The notes beneath the pieces are model-generated. The model was not told where the DNA came from and made no database searches. It saw only the letters and a list, made by a program, of their open reading frames with translations. Positions 48,235 to 56,543 of a stretch of 64,000 nucleotides of DNA are shown here, piece by piece (the stretch's first letter is position 1; each line of letters starts with the position of its first letter). Origin of the DNA: an uncultured Bacteroidota bacterium (GTDB lineage Bacteria; Bacteroidota; Bacteroidia; Bacteroidales; P3). The DNA lies in the NCBI GenBank assembly GCA_902777005.1, contig CACYSB010000006.1, forward strand, positions 186,001-250,000, written 5' to 3'. The position numbers and the translations under genes were made by a program.

Positions 48235-48816
48235 TCATTTTGTTTCACTTTTGCAAAACTTTTTTTCAATCAGTCTGATTATCAACCACACTATCAATGC
48301 GATAATTGCTCCGAAAACAGCTCCGCATATCACGTCGCCTGGGTAGTGCTTGCCAAGGTAGGGGCGGCTGTAGCATGTCGCTATGGCCCACAGCGCAATC
48401 AGTAGCAGTGGCCATTGCCGCTTCACACGCTTCCAATAGCGTATCATCAGAAATATGGCTACGGCGAAGACATTGGCGGCATGTGAACTTACAAAGCCGT
48501 ATTGTCCGCCACAGCCAGTGCGGAACATGCGCACATCTTCCAGCGCGTGGCAGGGGCGCAGGCGGCATACGGTGTTCTTGAATAGCTGTACGCTGCCTTG
48601 GTCGGCAAGAAGGAAGCACAGCGCAATGCCTATCAATATAACCCACCAGCGGCGTGGCTCATAACGCAGCGTCAACAGGCTGAAGGCAAGAACAATCACT
48701 GCCGCCATACACCAATGTTGGCTCAACGACCACATCACCCAGTCCATCGCCGTGCAGTGATGACTGTTGATCCACCAGAACCATTGTGTGTCCAGATTGT
48801 TGAGTGTCTCAAACAT
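48235..48816 (-). CDS. PAP2 family phosphatase
   Basis: 193 residues, about five or six membrane helices. All three motifs of the family are visible: KNTVCRLRP (KxxxxxxRP), FVSSHAAN (PSGH-type with catalytic His) and [12 protein letters not shown] (SRxxxxxHxxxD). Such membrane phosphatases act on undecaprenyl diphosphate, phosphatidylglycerol phosphate or lipid A; the context does not decide. The ATG overlaps obg by 8 bp. Confidence 0.9.
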   Translation of the reverse strand: MFETLNNLDTQWFWWINSHHCTAMDWVMWSLSQHWCMAAVIVLAFSLLTLRYEPRRWWVILIGIALCFLLADQGSVQLFKNTVCRLRPCHALEDVRMFRTGCGGQYGFVSSHAANVFAVAIFLMIRYWKRVKRQWPLLLIALWAIATCYSRPYLGKHYPGDVICGAVFGAIIALIVWLIIRLIEKKFCKSETK

Positions 48817-49804
48817 CGGCGGTAAGCTTTCTGTATATCATATCCTTAAGCACGTCGATATTCTGTCCGCTCACGGCGCTGATGAACACGCTCTCCACGC
48901 CCTTTGGCAGCCTGCGCTTTAGCTGCTTCTGCATCTCTTCGTCCATCAGGTCGCATTTGGTGACAGCCAGTATCCGCTGCTTGTCCAGCAGTTCGGGGTT
49001 ATACTTCTTCAGTTCGTCGAGCAGCACATGATACTCTTTTGCAATCTCCAATTGCTCACAGCTAACCATGAACAGCAGTATCGAGTTGCGCTCTATATGT
49101 CGCAGGAAGCGCAGTCCCAGACCTTTGCCCTCGGCTGCACCCTCTATGATGCCTGGTATGTCGGCTATGCAGAACGACTTGTCGTCGCGATATTTGACGA
49201 TGCCAAGATTGGGAACTAAAGTAGTGAACGGGTAGTCGGCAATCTCCGGCTTGGCGGCACTTACCACACTTAGGAAGGTGCTTTTGCCTGCATTGGGAAA
49301 TCCCACAAGACCCACGTCGGCCAACACTTTTAGCTCAATGATTACCCAACGTTCTTCGGCGGGTTCACCGGGCTGCGCATAGCGTGGAGTCTGGTTGGTG
49401 GCGCTCTTGAAGTGGTCGTTGCCCAAACCACCGCGTCCGCCTTTGGCGATGATGAGTTCCTGCCCCTCTTCGGTCACTTCACCCAGCACTTCGCCAGTCT
49501 CAGCGTCGCGGCAGACACATCCCAGCGGTACCTCCAATATTTGGTCTTTACCAGTGCGACCGGTGCAGAGGTTCTCGCCACCGTGCTCGCCGTCTTCGGC
49601 AAAGACGTGCTTCGTGTACTTCAGGTGCAGTAGGGTCCAGCGTTGCGTGGTACCGCGCAGTATCACGTGGCCGCCACGGCCGCCGTCGCCGCCGTCGGGA
49701 CCGGCTTTGGCGTTATACTTCACGCGCAGCAGGTGCGCGCTTCCCGCGCCGCCTTTGCCGCTGCGCACCAGAATCTTTACATAGTCTACAAAGTTCGAGG
49801 TCAT
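48809..49804 (-). CDS. obg: GTPase Obg/CgtA
   Basis: 331 residues. Obg fold first ([19 protein letters not shown], then [17 protein letters not shown]), followed by the G domain with G1 [10 protein letters not shown]3 DIPGII, and TKCDLMDEE as G4. Ribosome-associated GTPase involved in 50S assembly and stringent control. It has no C-terminal OCT extension, so is of the short form. Overlaps the PAP2 gene by 8 bp. Confidence 0.95.
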   Translation of the reverse strand: MTSNFVDYVKILVRSGKGGAGSAHLLRVKYNAKAGPDGGDGGRGGHVILRGTTQRWTLLHLKYTKHVFAEDGEHGGENLCTGRTGKDQILEVPLGCVCRDAETGEVLGEVTEEGQELIIAKGGRGGLGNDHFKSATNQTPRYAQPGEPAEERWVIIELKVLADVGLVGFPNAGKSTFLSVVSAAKPEIADYPFTTLVPNLGIVKYRDDKSFCIADIPGIIEGAAEGKGLGLRFLRHIERNSILLFMVSCEQLEIAKEYHVLLDELKKYNPELLDKQRILAVTKCDLMDEEMQKQLKRRLPKGVESVFISAVSGQNIDVLKDMIYRKLTADV

Positions 49805-49830
49805 TTATATAGTCTGTGTTACTTAATAAT

Positions 49831-50373
49831 CTATGCGTTCCTGACGAGCCGTACCGAGTTGGCGTAGCATCGGTCGTAGTTGTACATATACACGTCGCCG
49901 GAGTAGAAGTTCATGTACCACGCCTTTGTGGCGCCGTCGGGTGTTGAGGACCAGTAGAAGCCGTAGCTCCTCTCGTAGCACAACATCCCCGAACAGTCGC
50001 GGAAGCCTGCGGCGGGTAGTGTGATGTAGTTATTGTTGGGCCCGACGACAATATAAAAACCGACGCTCACCCACACCCATTCGCACGACTGCCTTAGTTC
50101 CATAAACTGCTGTATGGTGGGCAGGTTGTCGCCGAAAGCCGCCACCGCCTCGTCGTATGTGTAGAAACCGTTTTCAGGGTCTTCAGGGTTCTTCTCGTTG
50201 GCACCCTTCCACCAGGTCCTGCTCTTTAGACCCAGGTTGACATACTCGTCGGTATTGCCGCCATTGTTGTCCTGATTGCCGGAGACGCTGCTTGGCCTTT
50301 CATCGTTCTTTACGCATTGCGACATCGTCAGTGTCGCAAAAGCCATCAAAAATATAAGCAGCAGTCTATTCAT
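49831..50373 (-). CDS. FISUMP/DUF1566-like lipoprotein, 180 aa
   Basis: Signal peptide ends MSQC, consistent with a lipobox (LTMSQC, poor fit), followed by a low-complexity Ser/Asn/Gly linker (SSVSGNQDNNGGNTDEY). The C-terminal domain YVNLGLKSRTWWKGANEK, AAGFRDCSGMLCYERSYGFYWSSTPDG and RCYANSVRLVRNA is the Fibrobacter-succinogenes-major-paralogue type fold, common in secreted Bacteroidota proteins. Function of the fold is unknown. It has its own strong promoter (50439-50470) and is monocistronic. Confidence 0.8.
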   Translation of the reverse strand: MNRLLLIFLMAFATLTMSQCVKNDERPSSVSGNQDNNGGNTDEYVNLGLKSRTWWKGANEKNPEDPENGFYTYDEAVAAFGDNLPTIQQFMELRQSCEWVWVSVGFYIVVGPNNNYITLPAAGFRDCSGMLCYERSYGFYWSSTPDGATKAWYMNFYSGDVYMYNYDRCYANSVRLVRNA

Positions 50374-50438
50374 TGTGTGCCATTTACCCTTTATTAAATT
50401 CCATTTTCATGCCGTCCATGCAACTCCACACTGAAATG

Positions 50439-50470
50439 CAAAGATACTACTTTTCTCTAATATGACCAAA
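50439..50470 (-). promoter_or_regulatory. Promoter of FISUMP-like lipoprotein gene
   Basis: Minus-strand TATCTTTG (50446-50439) with a TTTG about 20 bp upstream (near 50467-50470), both on consensus, 66 bp before the ATG at 50373. Confidence 0.8.
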
Positions 50471-50512
50471 TAAAAAAAAGCAAAAGCCTCCGCAACGTTT
50501 GCAGAGGCTTTT
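50471..50512 (-). terminator. Terminator after adk operon
   Basis: Stem AAAAGCCTC/GAGGCTTTT (50482-50490, 50504-50512) with inner GCAA/TTGC. Read leftwards it is followed by GCTTTTTTTTATTTG; it closes the DHH-FKBP/FKBP/adk transcript. Near-symmetrical, so it may work both ways. Confidence 0.85.
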
Positions 50513-50538
50513 GTGAGGATTCGTTATGCGTTCGGCGT

Positions 50539-51096
50539 TTAACCGATGGCCTGGCGGATGCGGGCGGCGATGTCCTCGATGGTGCCGAGGCCGTCGACGA
50601 TGCGCTGCTTGCCCTGCTTGGCGTAGTAGTCGGCCACGGGCTTGGTCTTGCTGTTGTACTCCTGCAGACGGTTGTTGATGGTGGCCTCGTTGTCGTCGGC
50701 GCGGCCCTGAATCTTGGCGCGCTCCAGCAGGCGGCGCATCAGCTCGTCCTTGGGGACCTCGAGCTGCACCATGCAGGTGAGCTCACGGCCGTGCTTGGCC
50801 AACAGCTTGTCGAGCACTTCGGCCTGTGCCACGGTGCGGGGGAAGCCGTCGAAGAGCATACCCTTGGTGTCGGCGGCGATGGCTTTGTCCATCATCTCGA
50901 TGACTATGTCGTCGCTCACCAGCTGACCGGCATCCATGATGCCTTTGATGCGCTTGCCGAGCTCGGTTTGGTCGGCAATCTCCTTGCGGAGCAGGTCACC
51001 GGTGCTGACGTGCGTCAGGCCGTAGTGCTCCACTATAAAGTCGCTCTGGGTGCCTTTGCCGGCGCCGGGGGCTCCGAAAATGACTATATTCTTCAT
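50539..51096 (-). CDS. adk: Adenylate kinase
   Basis: 185 residues. P-loop GAPGAGKGTQSDFI, NMP-binding GDLLRKEIADQTELG and LFDGFPRTVAQAE, then short LID segment RIQGRADDNEATINNRLQEY without the four-Cys zinc insert of Gram-positive enzymes. Interconverts AMP, ADP and ATP. The start overlaps the FKBP stop by four bases. Last gene of its operon, before a strong terminator. Confidence 0.96.
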   Translation of the reverse strand: MKNIVIFGAPGAGKGTQSDFIVEHYGLTHVSTGDLLRKEIADQTELGKRIKGIMDAGQLVSDDIVIEMMDKAIAADTKGMLFDGFPRTVAQAEVLDKLLAKHGRELTCMVQLEVPKDELMRRLLERAKIQGRADDNEATINNRLQEYNSKTKPVADYYAKQGKQRIVDGLGTIEDIAARIRQAIG

Positions 51097-51995
51097 TTTA
51101 CGCTAACAATTTCGATGTCGAACACAAGGGGAGAGTAGGGGGGGATGTCCTTGCCGGCACCCTGGGGACCGTAGGCCTGGGCCGAGGGCATGACGACCTG
51201 CATCACGGTGCCTTCAGGCATACCCATGACGCTCTCCTCCCAACCGGGGATGAGGCGCATCTGGCCGACCACGTAGGTCAGGGGCTCGTAGGTGCGGCCG
51301 GGCTGCTGTATGCCACCTTGGATGGCGTCGCTCTCCACGCTGCTGTCGAACATGGTGCCGTCGAGCAGGCGGCCGGTGTAGTTCATGGCCACGGTGCGGC
51401 CGGCGGCTACCTTGGCGCCGTTGCCTTTCTTCTTCACGATGACGTAGACACCCTTCTCGTTGGGCTTCACGGTGATGTTGTTGTCGTGCACATAGGCCTC
51501 GATGGCGGCGGGCTCATTCTCCTGGCGCTCTTTCATCTCGGCGATGAAGTTGTTCTGCTCCTCTTCGAGCTCTTCCTTGGTGACGATGTCCTGCAGCGAG
51601 ATCTCGTAGTAGATCTTCATGCCTTTGCCTTTCTCGTAGTAGGGGGGCATCTGGTTGGGCTGGAGGAACTTGGCCAGCGAGTCGGCCTCATAGGCCAGCA
51701 CGGCTTTGTCGCCCACATGCATCAGCACCAGAGCGTCATAGAGGAAGAACGAGGGGTCTGCCTGAAGGATGCGGTCGGCATGTCCCACGTTGGTGAAGGT
51801 CTGGGTGGTGTCGAACTTGACGGTCATCTCGCCGACGAGCACGTCGCCTTCCTGCACCTGCTGGGCCGACTTGTTCTGCTTCTCGAACTTGTACGACAGG
51901 CCGTTGCCGGCGTCTTTGAACTTGCCGCTGTTGCAGGCTGCCAGCACCACTGCTCCCGCCATAACCATGGCGGCCATTTTGATAGTCTTTTTCAT
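51093..51995 (-). CDS. FKBP-type peptidyl-prolyl isomerase lipoprotein
   Basis: 300 residues. Lipoprotein signal MKKTIKMAAMVMAGAVVLAA followed by C-N-S. Two tandem FKBP-like halves: the first (about 25-150, VQEGDVLVGEMTVKFDTTQ) is degenerate, the second (about 190-300: GRTVAMNYTGRLLDGTMFDSS, RLIPGWEESVMGMPEGTVMQV, AYGPQGAGKDIPPYSPLVFD) keeps the FKBP active-site residues. A periplasmic folding factor of the kind found near gliding/secretion genes in Bacteroidota. It follows the DHH-FKBP fusion gene by 36 bp. Confidence 0.9.
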   Translation of the reverse strand: MKKTIKMAAMVMAGAVVLAACNSGKFKDAGNGLSYKFEKQNKSAQQVQEGDVLVGEMTVKFDTTQTFTNVGHADRILQADPSFFLYDALVLMHVGDKAVLAYEADSLAKFLQPNQMPPYYEKGKGMKIYYEISLQDIVTKEELEEEQNNFIAEMKERQENEPAAIEAYVHDNNITVKPNEKGVYVIVKKKGNGAKVAAGRTVAMNYTGRLLDGTMFDSSVESDAIQGGIQQPGRTYEPLTYVVGQMRLIPGWEESVMGMPEGTVMQVVMPSAQAYGPQGAGKDIPPYSPLVFDIEIVSVK

Positions 51996-52031
51996 TGTTG
52001 TGTTGTTTGTTTTATTGTTTATTTGTTATCT

Positions 52032-53558
52032 TCAGTTTTCAACTCTCACGTCGTACACCAGCACCGTGCGCGTGCCTATGCGGTCGCCGTCGCCCACAAC
52101 TCCGTAAGCCAGTTCCGAGGGCACGATGACGCGCGCTCTGCCACCGTGTTTCATGGTGAGCAGCGCGGCGTCCAGTCCGCGTGTGGGCTCCAGGCGTCCA
52201 GCCACAACAGTGTCGGCGACATTGCCGTATATCACTTCTCCGCCGAGGGTCTCCACACGGTAGCTGATGATGACTGTCTCGTCGTAGGCCACAGGGTTGC
52301 CCTTGCCTTCGTCGGTCACCATCACGCGTGCGCCGCAGGGCAGCACCGTCATCTGCCATCCGCGCCGCGCGGCGTAGGAGTCGATGCTCGTCTCCTCGCC
52401 CTGCGCCATGTAGCGATTGGCGTTGATGAGGTTCTCGGTCAGGTCATTGCCGGCAGGAGCACCTGTCTCCACCACCGGCACGTTGTTGCAGCTCACGCAC
52501 AGCACCACGCCGAGGGCGGCGAGTGCGAGGCCCAGTTTGCGCTTCACAGCCTTCACTGTCTCGCCGAGCGTCATGTGGCTGGTGGCGCCAGCGGCGCGCA
52601 CATGGCCGCCGCCCACGGGGAACAGCTCGCGTGCCAGCTGGTTGACGTCGTAGCGCACCTTGGAGCGCAGCGACAGGCGCACACGGTCGGTCTCTTCTCT
52701 TATCAGTATGCCGCAGTCGACGGCACGCAGCTTCATCACCTCGTTGATGAGGCCCGTCAGGTCGGCGCTCTCGACGCCGTAGGCCTCCATCTCCTTGGCC
52801 GGTATCACCATCAACGCCACCTCCTGCCCGGGGTAGACCGTCAGCAGGCTGTCCATGGCGTGGCCGAAGAAGCGCAGGCGCTCTTCGGTGAAGACGTTCT
52901 TTATCTGGCGGTTGACGGCCATGGGGTCAATGCCGAAGCGCAGCAGTGAGGCTGCAGCGAGGTAGACACTCTGTCGTTCGTTGCTGTAGCTGAAGGTGCC
53001 GGTGTCGGTGCAGATGCCCGTGTAGAGGCACGTGGCGGCGTCGCGGCTGAAGATGCTGTCGCCGAAAACACGCTGCATCAGCCAGTAGACCAGCTCGCAG
53101 GTGCTCGATATCTGCGGTTCCACCACGCACAGCGCCTCGCACTTGTCGTTGGCCGGACGCTCGTGGTGGTCCACCAGCAGCTGCCGTGCAATGCTCTTGC
53201 CCAGCGCCTCCGCCAGCACGCCGGTGCGCTCCACGGTGTTCAGGTCGAGCATAATCACCAGGTCGGCCTCCGCTATGGCCTTGCGGCAGGCGTCGTACTG
53301 CGTCTTCCCGCTGAGGATATGCTCCGCGCCGGGCAGCCAGTCGAGATCCATGGGGACCCCGTCGGGCAGCATGGCCGTCACTCTGCGGCCGACAGCCTTC
53401 AGTAGGTGCCACATGCCGAGCACCGACCCCACGGCGTCGCCGTCGGCGTTCTGGTGGGCCACCAGCACCGCGTGCTTGGCGCCCTCGATGGCGCGGCGCA
53501 CGGCGGCGAGGTCCCACTCGCTGTCGAACACAGCCTTGTATGTCGTCTCAATCTGCAT
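52032..53558 (-). CDS. DHH phosphoesterase fused to FKBP-type lipoprotein
   Basis: 508 residues from ATG 53558 (the frame is open to 53606). N-terminal part (1-~330): NrnA-like DHH/DHHA1 phosphoesterase, AHQNADGDAVGSVLG, MLDLNTVERTG, LVDHHERPAN (DHH), CTDTGTFSYSN and the DHHA1 end VGGGHVRAAGATSH. It continues in frame, without a stop, into VKRKLGLALAALGVVLCVSC, a lipoprotein-type signal, and then a C-terminal FKBP domain (about 400-508: RVMVTDEGKG, RGLDAALLTMKHGGRARVIVPSELAYG). Relatives are expected to be two genes. Internal starts (ATG 52574, GTG 52556 and 52547) could yield the lipoprotein alone. Confidence 0.85.
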   Translation of the reverse strand: MQIETTYKAVFDSEWDLAAVRRAIEGAKHAVLVAHQNADGDAVGSVLGMWHLLKAVGRRVTAMLPDGVPMDLDWLPGAEHILSGKTQYDACRKAIAEADLVIMLDLNTVERTGVLAEALGKSIARQLLVDHHERPANDKCEALCVVEPQISSTCELVYWLMQRVFGDSIFSRDAATCLYTGICTDTGTFSYSNERQSVYLAAASLLRFGIDPMAVNRQIKNVFTEERLRFFGHAMDSLLTVYPGQEVALMVIPAKEMEAYGVESADLTGLINEVMKLRAVDCGILIREETDRVRLSLRSKVRYDVNQLARELFPVGGGHVRAAGATSHMTLGETVKAVKRKLGLALAALGVVLCVSCNNVPVVETGAPAGNDLTENLINANRYMAQGEETSIDSYAARRGWQMTVLPCGARVMVTDEGKGNPVAYDETVIISYRVETLGGEVIYGNVADTVVAGRLEPTRGLDAALLTMKHGGRARVIVPSELAYGVVGDGDRIGTRTVLVYDVRVEN

Positions 53559-53603
53559 GAGGCACAATATATTACAGCGTTTCAGCGTCGCAGAAACACG
53601 ATG

Positions 53604-53611
53604 CAAATATA
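53604..53611 (-). promoter_or_regulatory. Promoter -7 element for DHH-FKBP operon
   Basis: Minus-strand TATATTTG then CA, 45 bp before the ATG at 53558. Confidence 0.7.
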
Positions 53612-53652
53612 CACAAAAAATATGGAATAATAAGAATAATATAATTTTATCT

Positions 53653-53722
53653 GACCTCCCTCCGACGTCGCTCCGTATCCGGTCCGTTGACCTCCCTCCG
53701 ACGTCGCTCCGTATCCGGTCCG
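53653..53722 (+). repeat. Perfect 34-bp direct repeat within repeat copy B
   Basis: Units 53653-53686 and 53689-53722 are identical (GACCTCCCTCCGACG through ATCCGGTCCG), separated by two bases. They flank the element that resembles 18130-18272. Confidence 0.9.
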
Positions 53723-53851
53723 ACCCCTCTCCGACAAAAACCGTTAAACAACCGTAGAACAGTCGGAGCGACTACGGAGCGGATACGTTGGGACGGCAGT
53801 GTTCTTGTGAAGGTATGCCGAGGGCCTTTTGAAGACCTTTTGAAGACCTAT
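53699..53851 (-). repeat. Dispersed ~145-bp intergenic element, copy B
   Basis: Its reverse complement aligns with 18130-18272 along the length: same AGGTCTTCAAA tandem, CCCTCGG, CCGCTCCGTA, GCTCCGACTGTT, GTTGTTTAACGG and GGAGCGACGTCG. It lies in the divergent gap between the DHH-FKBP and the peptide-cassette promoters. Confidence 0.85.
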
Positions 53852-53923
53852 GGATGGGGTGCGGCACATAGCATCTTTTTTAACACAAATTACCGTCAAT
53901 GTTCATAAATTTTTATGAATTAT

Positions 53924-53954
53924 TTTGTCGGATGGAAAACAATTCGTATCTTTG
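53924..53954 (+). promoter_or_regulatory. Promoter of radical SAM peptide cassette
   Basis: TTTG at 53924-53927 and TATCTTTG at 53947-53954 with 19 bp between, both on consensus. The first ORF starts 259 bp downstream. Confidence 0.85.
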
Positions 53955-54024
53955 CAGCGTGAAACCAAAACGAAAATTATGGTATAAAAAACGAAGAGAA
54001 TAGTATATAAATAAAGACATATTG

Positions 54025-54212
54025 AAGCGTATTCGCTTTTCTTGTTGAAACTGAAATCGGCAAATTTCATGTTCTTTACTACTTCAAGAAAGGGAAACGC
54101 TCACGAAACCGTGGGCTTTCTTGTTCAGTAGTAAAGGTTTTGCCGAACCTCAGTTTCAGAACAGAATAAAGTTCACGGCTTTTTTATTGTACCAAACAAT
54201 AAAACATAGTAT
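54025..54212 (+). ncRNA. Long structured 5' leader of the peptide cassette
   Basis: The ~258-nt leader is strongly folded. Perfect nested stems: GAAACTGA/TCAGTTTC (54047-54054, 54150-54157), CGGCAAA/TTTGCCG (54058-54064, 54139-54145), CTTTACTACT/AGTAGTAAAG (54074-54083, 54127-54136), CAAGAAA/TTTCTTG and an apical GCTCAC/GTGGGC (with a G-U pair) capped by GAAACC. AAGCG/CGCTT forms a separate hairpin upstream (54025-54038). CCGTG in the apical stem could alternatively pair with CACGG at 54174-54178, next to a T6 run (54180-54185), suggesting a switch. It does not match a riboswitch consensus that I recognise. Confidence 0.65.
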
Positions 54213-54836
54213 ATGGAGACATTACAAGACAGATTGCGTGAGATAGTACGAATATCATATAGTTTGCTCTGCAACAAGATCGTTGGCGGGCTGATAGATG
54301 TCGACAACGAGGCCTCGCTGCAACTACAGCTTGGTGTCATAATGAAAACCATAGGGCAAATGTATGAGTTTACTCCAGAAGACCGCTTCTCTATCGTGCT
54401 TGAGCATGTGGTGAAAGACGAGGCAATCCAAACATGGAAGAGCAAGGGCAAAGCACGTATAGATGTGATGCTCACCCTCACAGATGGGAAGGATACCTGC
54501 TCTGCAGCAATTGAGATGAAGTACTTCCCTAAAGCCGAGGGAGAGACTGTTACTGATAACCGTTTCTTTATGTTGGCAGATATTGAGAACCTTGAAACAT
54601 ATCTCCGACTTGGCGAGGCCGGTTTAGGCTACTTCATGCTTTACACCACCAACAATAACTATACGACCGATACTCGTTCAGGTGTAAAGATAGGTAACGA
54701 TGAGCCGATAAGTGGACAAATCAAAAGCAATAACCGCACGGTCAACCTCACCGGCAGCTATCAACTCCATTGGGACACCTATAATAATGGCAAACATTGT
54801 TTCCTCTTGCAACCGGTAACCTTTATTAAGCAATGA
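54213..54836 (+). CDS. PD-(D/E)XK nuclease-like protein, 207 aa
   Basis: Residues about 78-105 read ARIDVMLTL, then AAIEMKYFPK, the D...ExK spacing of PD-(D/E)XK phosphodiesterases; the N-terminal ~75 residues are helical (IVRISYSLLCNKIVGGLI) and the C-terminal part is strand-rich. There is no signal peptide. Nuclease activity is an inference from this weak motif; the fold also occurs in proteins without catalysis. ATGA overlap with the radical SAM gene shows translational coupling. It is the first gene after the structured leader. Family not otherwise recognised. Confidence 0.65.
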   Translation: METLQDRLREIVRISYSLLCNKIVGGLIDVDNEASLQLQLGVIMKTIGQMYEFTPEDRFSIVLEHVVKDEAIQTWKSKGKARIDVMLTLTDGKDTCSAAIEMKYFPKAEGETVTDNRFFMLADIENLETYLRLGEAGLGYFMLYTTNNNYTTDTRSGVKIGNDEPISGQIKSNNRTVNLTGSYQLHWDTYNNGKHCFLLQPVTFIKQ

Positions 54837-56362
54837 ACAACGATATCTATTACCGCCCACCATGGACTTGTGGCAAATATAACGCCGACAAGCATGTGGC
54901 CATCATGTTCAATACTCTGTCTAGGATGAGTTACTTTTTCGAGGCGGAAAGTGCCGATGTGGTTGGGCTTGTGCTGTCTGCTGGGCGTGGCGGTAGTATA
55001 AGCGTTGAAAAGGTGTCGAACAGGTTGATGATTTCCACTTATTCAATTAACGTTTTTTTTAAACGTCTTTGTTCGCAACAGCTACTTGTAGAAAATGAGA
55101 TAAAAAACGAAGATGTCGACAAATATCGTAAAGAGTGTATCGGATTGGCAATTCCAACAGCCGCAGATGAAACGGCTGTAAAGACAACTGGAGAAAGAAC
55201 AGCTGTTCAGGCTTATGCCGATATAATAAGTGAGTACGGAGGTGTGTTTGAGGTATCGTTAGAATTAACGTATCGCTGCCATGAACAGTGTATACATTGC
55301 TATAACCCAGGTGCTACGCGCAATGATAATGAACGTAGTGGCCGTGGTGATAAAAAAGAATTGACGCTTGAGGAATACAAACTAATTATTGATGATCTCT
55401 GTGCCAATGGTCTTACTGCTGTTAGCATTACAGGTGGAGACCCATTTATGTATCCTAAAGTATGGGATATTATTGACTACTTATATCAAAATGATATAGC
55501 TACAACCATATTGACAAATGGATTAGGTCTTGTTGGAAAAGAAGAACGACTTGCAGCATATTTCCCTTTCTTGGTACAATGTTCTCTTTATAGCGGAGAA
55601 TCTACAGTGCATGATAAAATAACACGTACTCCAGGTTCATGGAAACGCACCATAGCAGTGATGGATAGGTTGCATGAATTGGCCACTCCGATTGATATTG
55701 CGTGTCCTTTGATGCAAACCAATCTTAAAAGCTATTTTAGTGTGAAACCTTACAAAAAGAAATATGGTTCCTCACCATCATTCGATGTACAGTTGACAGA
55801 CTCACTTGACGGAGATAAATGTGCTTCACATCATTTACGCCTCACACAGCAACAACTTGAGGTCGTATTGATGGATCCAGATGTTATTCAGAATGTCACA
55901 CCAAATAATGTTGATGACATTGATACATCCGAACGTGGTTTTCTCAGTGGAGCTCCATGTAGCGCATGTAAAAGCAAATATTGCATCAGTCCTAATGGTG
56001 ATGTGGTGCCATGCGTAGCGTTTCGCAAGGTACTTGGGAATGTTCGCACACAAAAGACAAGCGAAATAATCAGGACCAGTCCTTTTGTTAAACAATGGAT
56101 GCAAACCACAGCCAAGGACTATGGTGAATGCTACTCACATGATTATTGTTTCTATTGCATGCCATTCTGCCCAGGGAATAATTACAATGATCGAGGCGAG
56201 TGTCTTAACGGAGGAGAAAACAATTGCTATATTGCCAAAATTCGATACGACATTATAAAACGTCTGAATAGTGGAGATGATATTTTGCACAATAAAACCA
56301 TCGAGGACTGTATAAATGAACTATCTATTGCAGAGGACGACCTACAACGAGAATATTATTAA
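54833..56362 (+). CDS. Radical SAM/SPASM peptide-maturase-like enzyme
   Basis: 509 residues. The N-terminal ~110 residues (DKHVAIMFNTLSRMSYFFEA and FFKRLCSQQLLV) resemble a small winged/RRE-type domain that could bind a peptide leader. The radical SAM motif CHEQCIHC (CX3CX2C) lies near residue 148, with GGDPFMYP as the SAM-binding GGE-like motif. The C-terminal SPASM cysteines: CSACKSKYC, VPCVAF, then CYSHDYCFYCMPFC, ECLNGG and NNC. This architecture is typical of enzymes that crosslink or modify ribosomal peptides. Codon use is visibly more AT-rich than in the flanking genes, suggesting acquisition. It is followed by a four-cysteine peptide gene. Confidence 0.9.
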   Translation: MNNDIYYRPPWTCGKYNADKHVAIMFNTLSRMSYFFEAESADVVGLVLSAGRGGSISVEKVSNRLMISTYSINVFFKRLCSQQLLVENEIKNEDVDKYRKECIGLAIPTAADETAVKTTGERTAVQAYADIISEYGGVFEVSLELTYRCHEQCIHCYNPGATRNDNERSGRGDKKELTLEEYKLIIDDLCANGLTAVSITGGDPFMYPKVWDIIDYLYQNDIATTILTNGLGLVGKEERLAAYFPFLVQCSLYSGESTVHDKITRTPGSWKRTIAVMDRLHELATPIDIACPLMQTNLKSYFSVKPYKKKYGSSPSFDVQLTDSLDGDKCASHHLRLTQQQLEVVLMDPDVIQNVTPNNVDDIDTSERGFLSGAPCSACKSKYCISPNGDVVPCVAFRKVLGNVRTQKTSEIIRTSPFVKQWMQTTAKDYGECYSHDYCFYCMPFCPGNNYNDRGECLNGGENNCYIAKIRYDIIKRLNSGDDILHNKTIEDCINELSIAEDDLQREYY

Positions 56363-56370
56363 AGGGTAAA

Positions 56371-56390
56371 AGGAGACCCTGAAATCTCCT
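56371..56390 (+). promoter_or_regulatory. Stem-loop between radical SAM and peptide genes
   Basis: AGGAGA (56371-56376) pairs with TCTCCT (56385-56390), 8-nt loop. There is no T run, so it is more likely an RNA stabiliser or processing site than a terminator. Position between enzyme and peptide genes would allow unequal expression. Confidence 0.45.
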
Positions 56391-56411
56391 AATATTTAAA
56401 CATATTATACT

Positions 56412-56522
56412 ATGAAAGTAATAGAATTAACGGACAGCATTTGCAGCAGTTTTGCAACCAAGCCTTGCAGCAGAGCAAAGAACATCTGTGGCTGCGGAAA
56501 AGGTAAGCCTTATCGCGGTTAA
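56412..56522 (+). CDS. Four-cysteine small peptide, 36 aa, candidate RiPP precursor
   Basis: Starts MKVIELTDSIC and ends CGCGKGKPYRG; cysteines at 11, 19, 26 and 28. The acidic/hydrophobic start could be a leader and the basic Gly/Lys-rich Cys part the core. No Gly-Gly cleavage site and no exported leader of the known Bacteroidales GG type is visible. Position directly after a radical SAM/SPASM gene, and before a terminator, is the main argument for it being the substrate. Alternatives are a small metal-binding or regulatory peptide. Start chosen as the only ATG in frame. Confidence 0.65.
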   Translation: MKVIELTDSICSSFATKPCSRAKNICGCGKGKPYRG

Positions 56523-56543
56523 ATGAAAGCACAACGGCTTATT

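Noticed and set aside
53653..53722. 34-bp direct repeats as a CRISPR
   Set aside because: Only two units, spaced by two bases, with no Cas genes and no spacers.
54174..54190. T6 run as a terminator before the peptide cassette
   Set aside because: No stable stem lies directly in front of it; reported only as part of a possible alternative fold.
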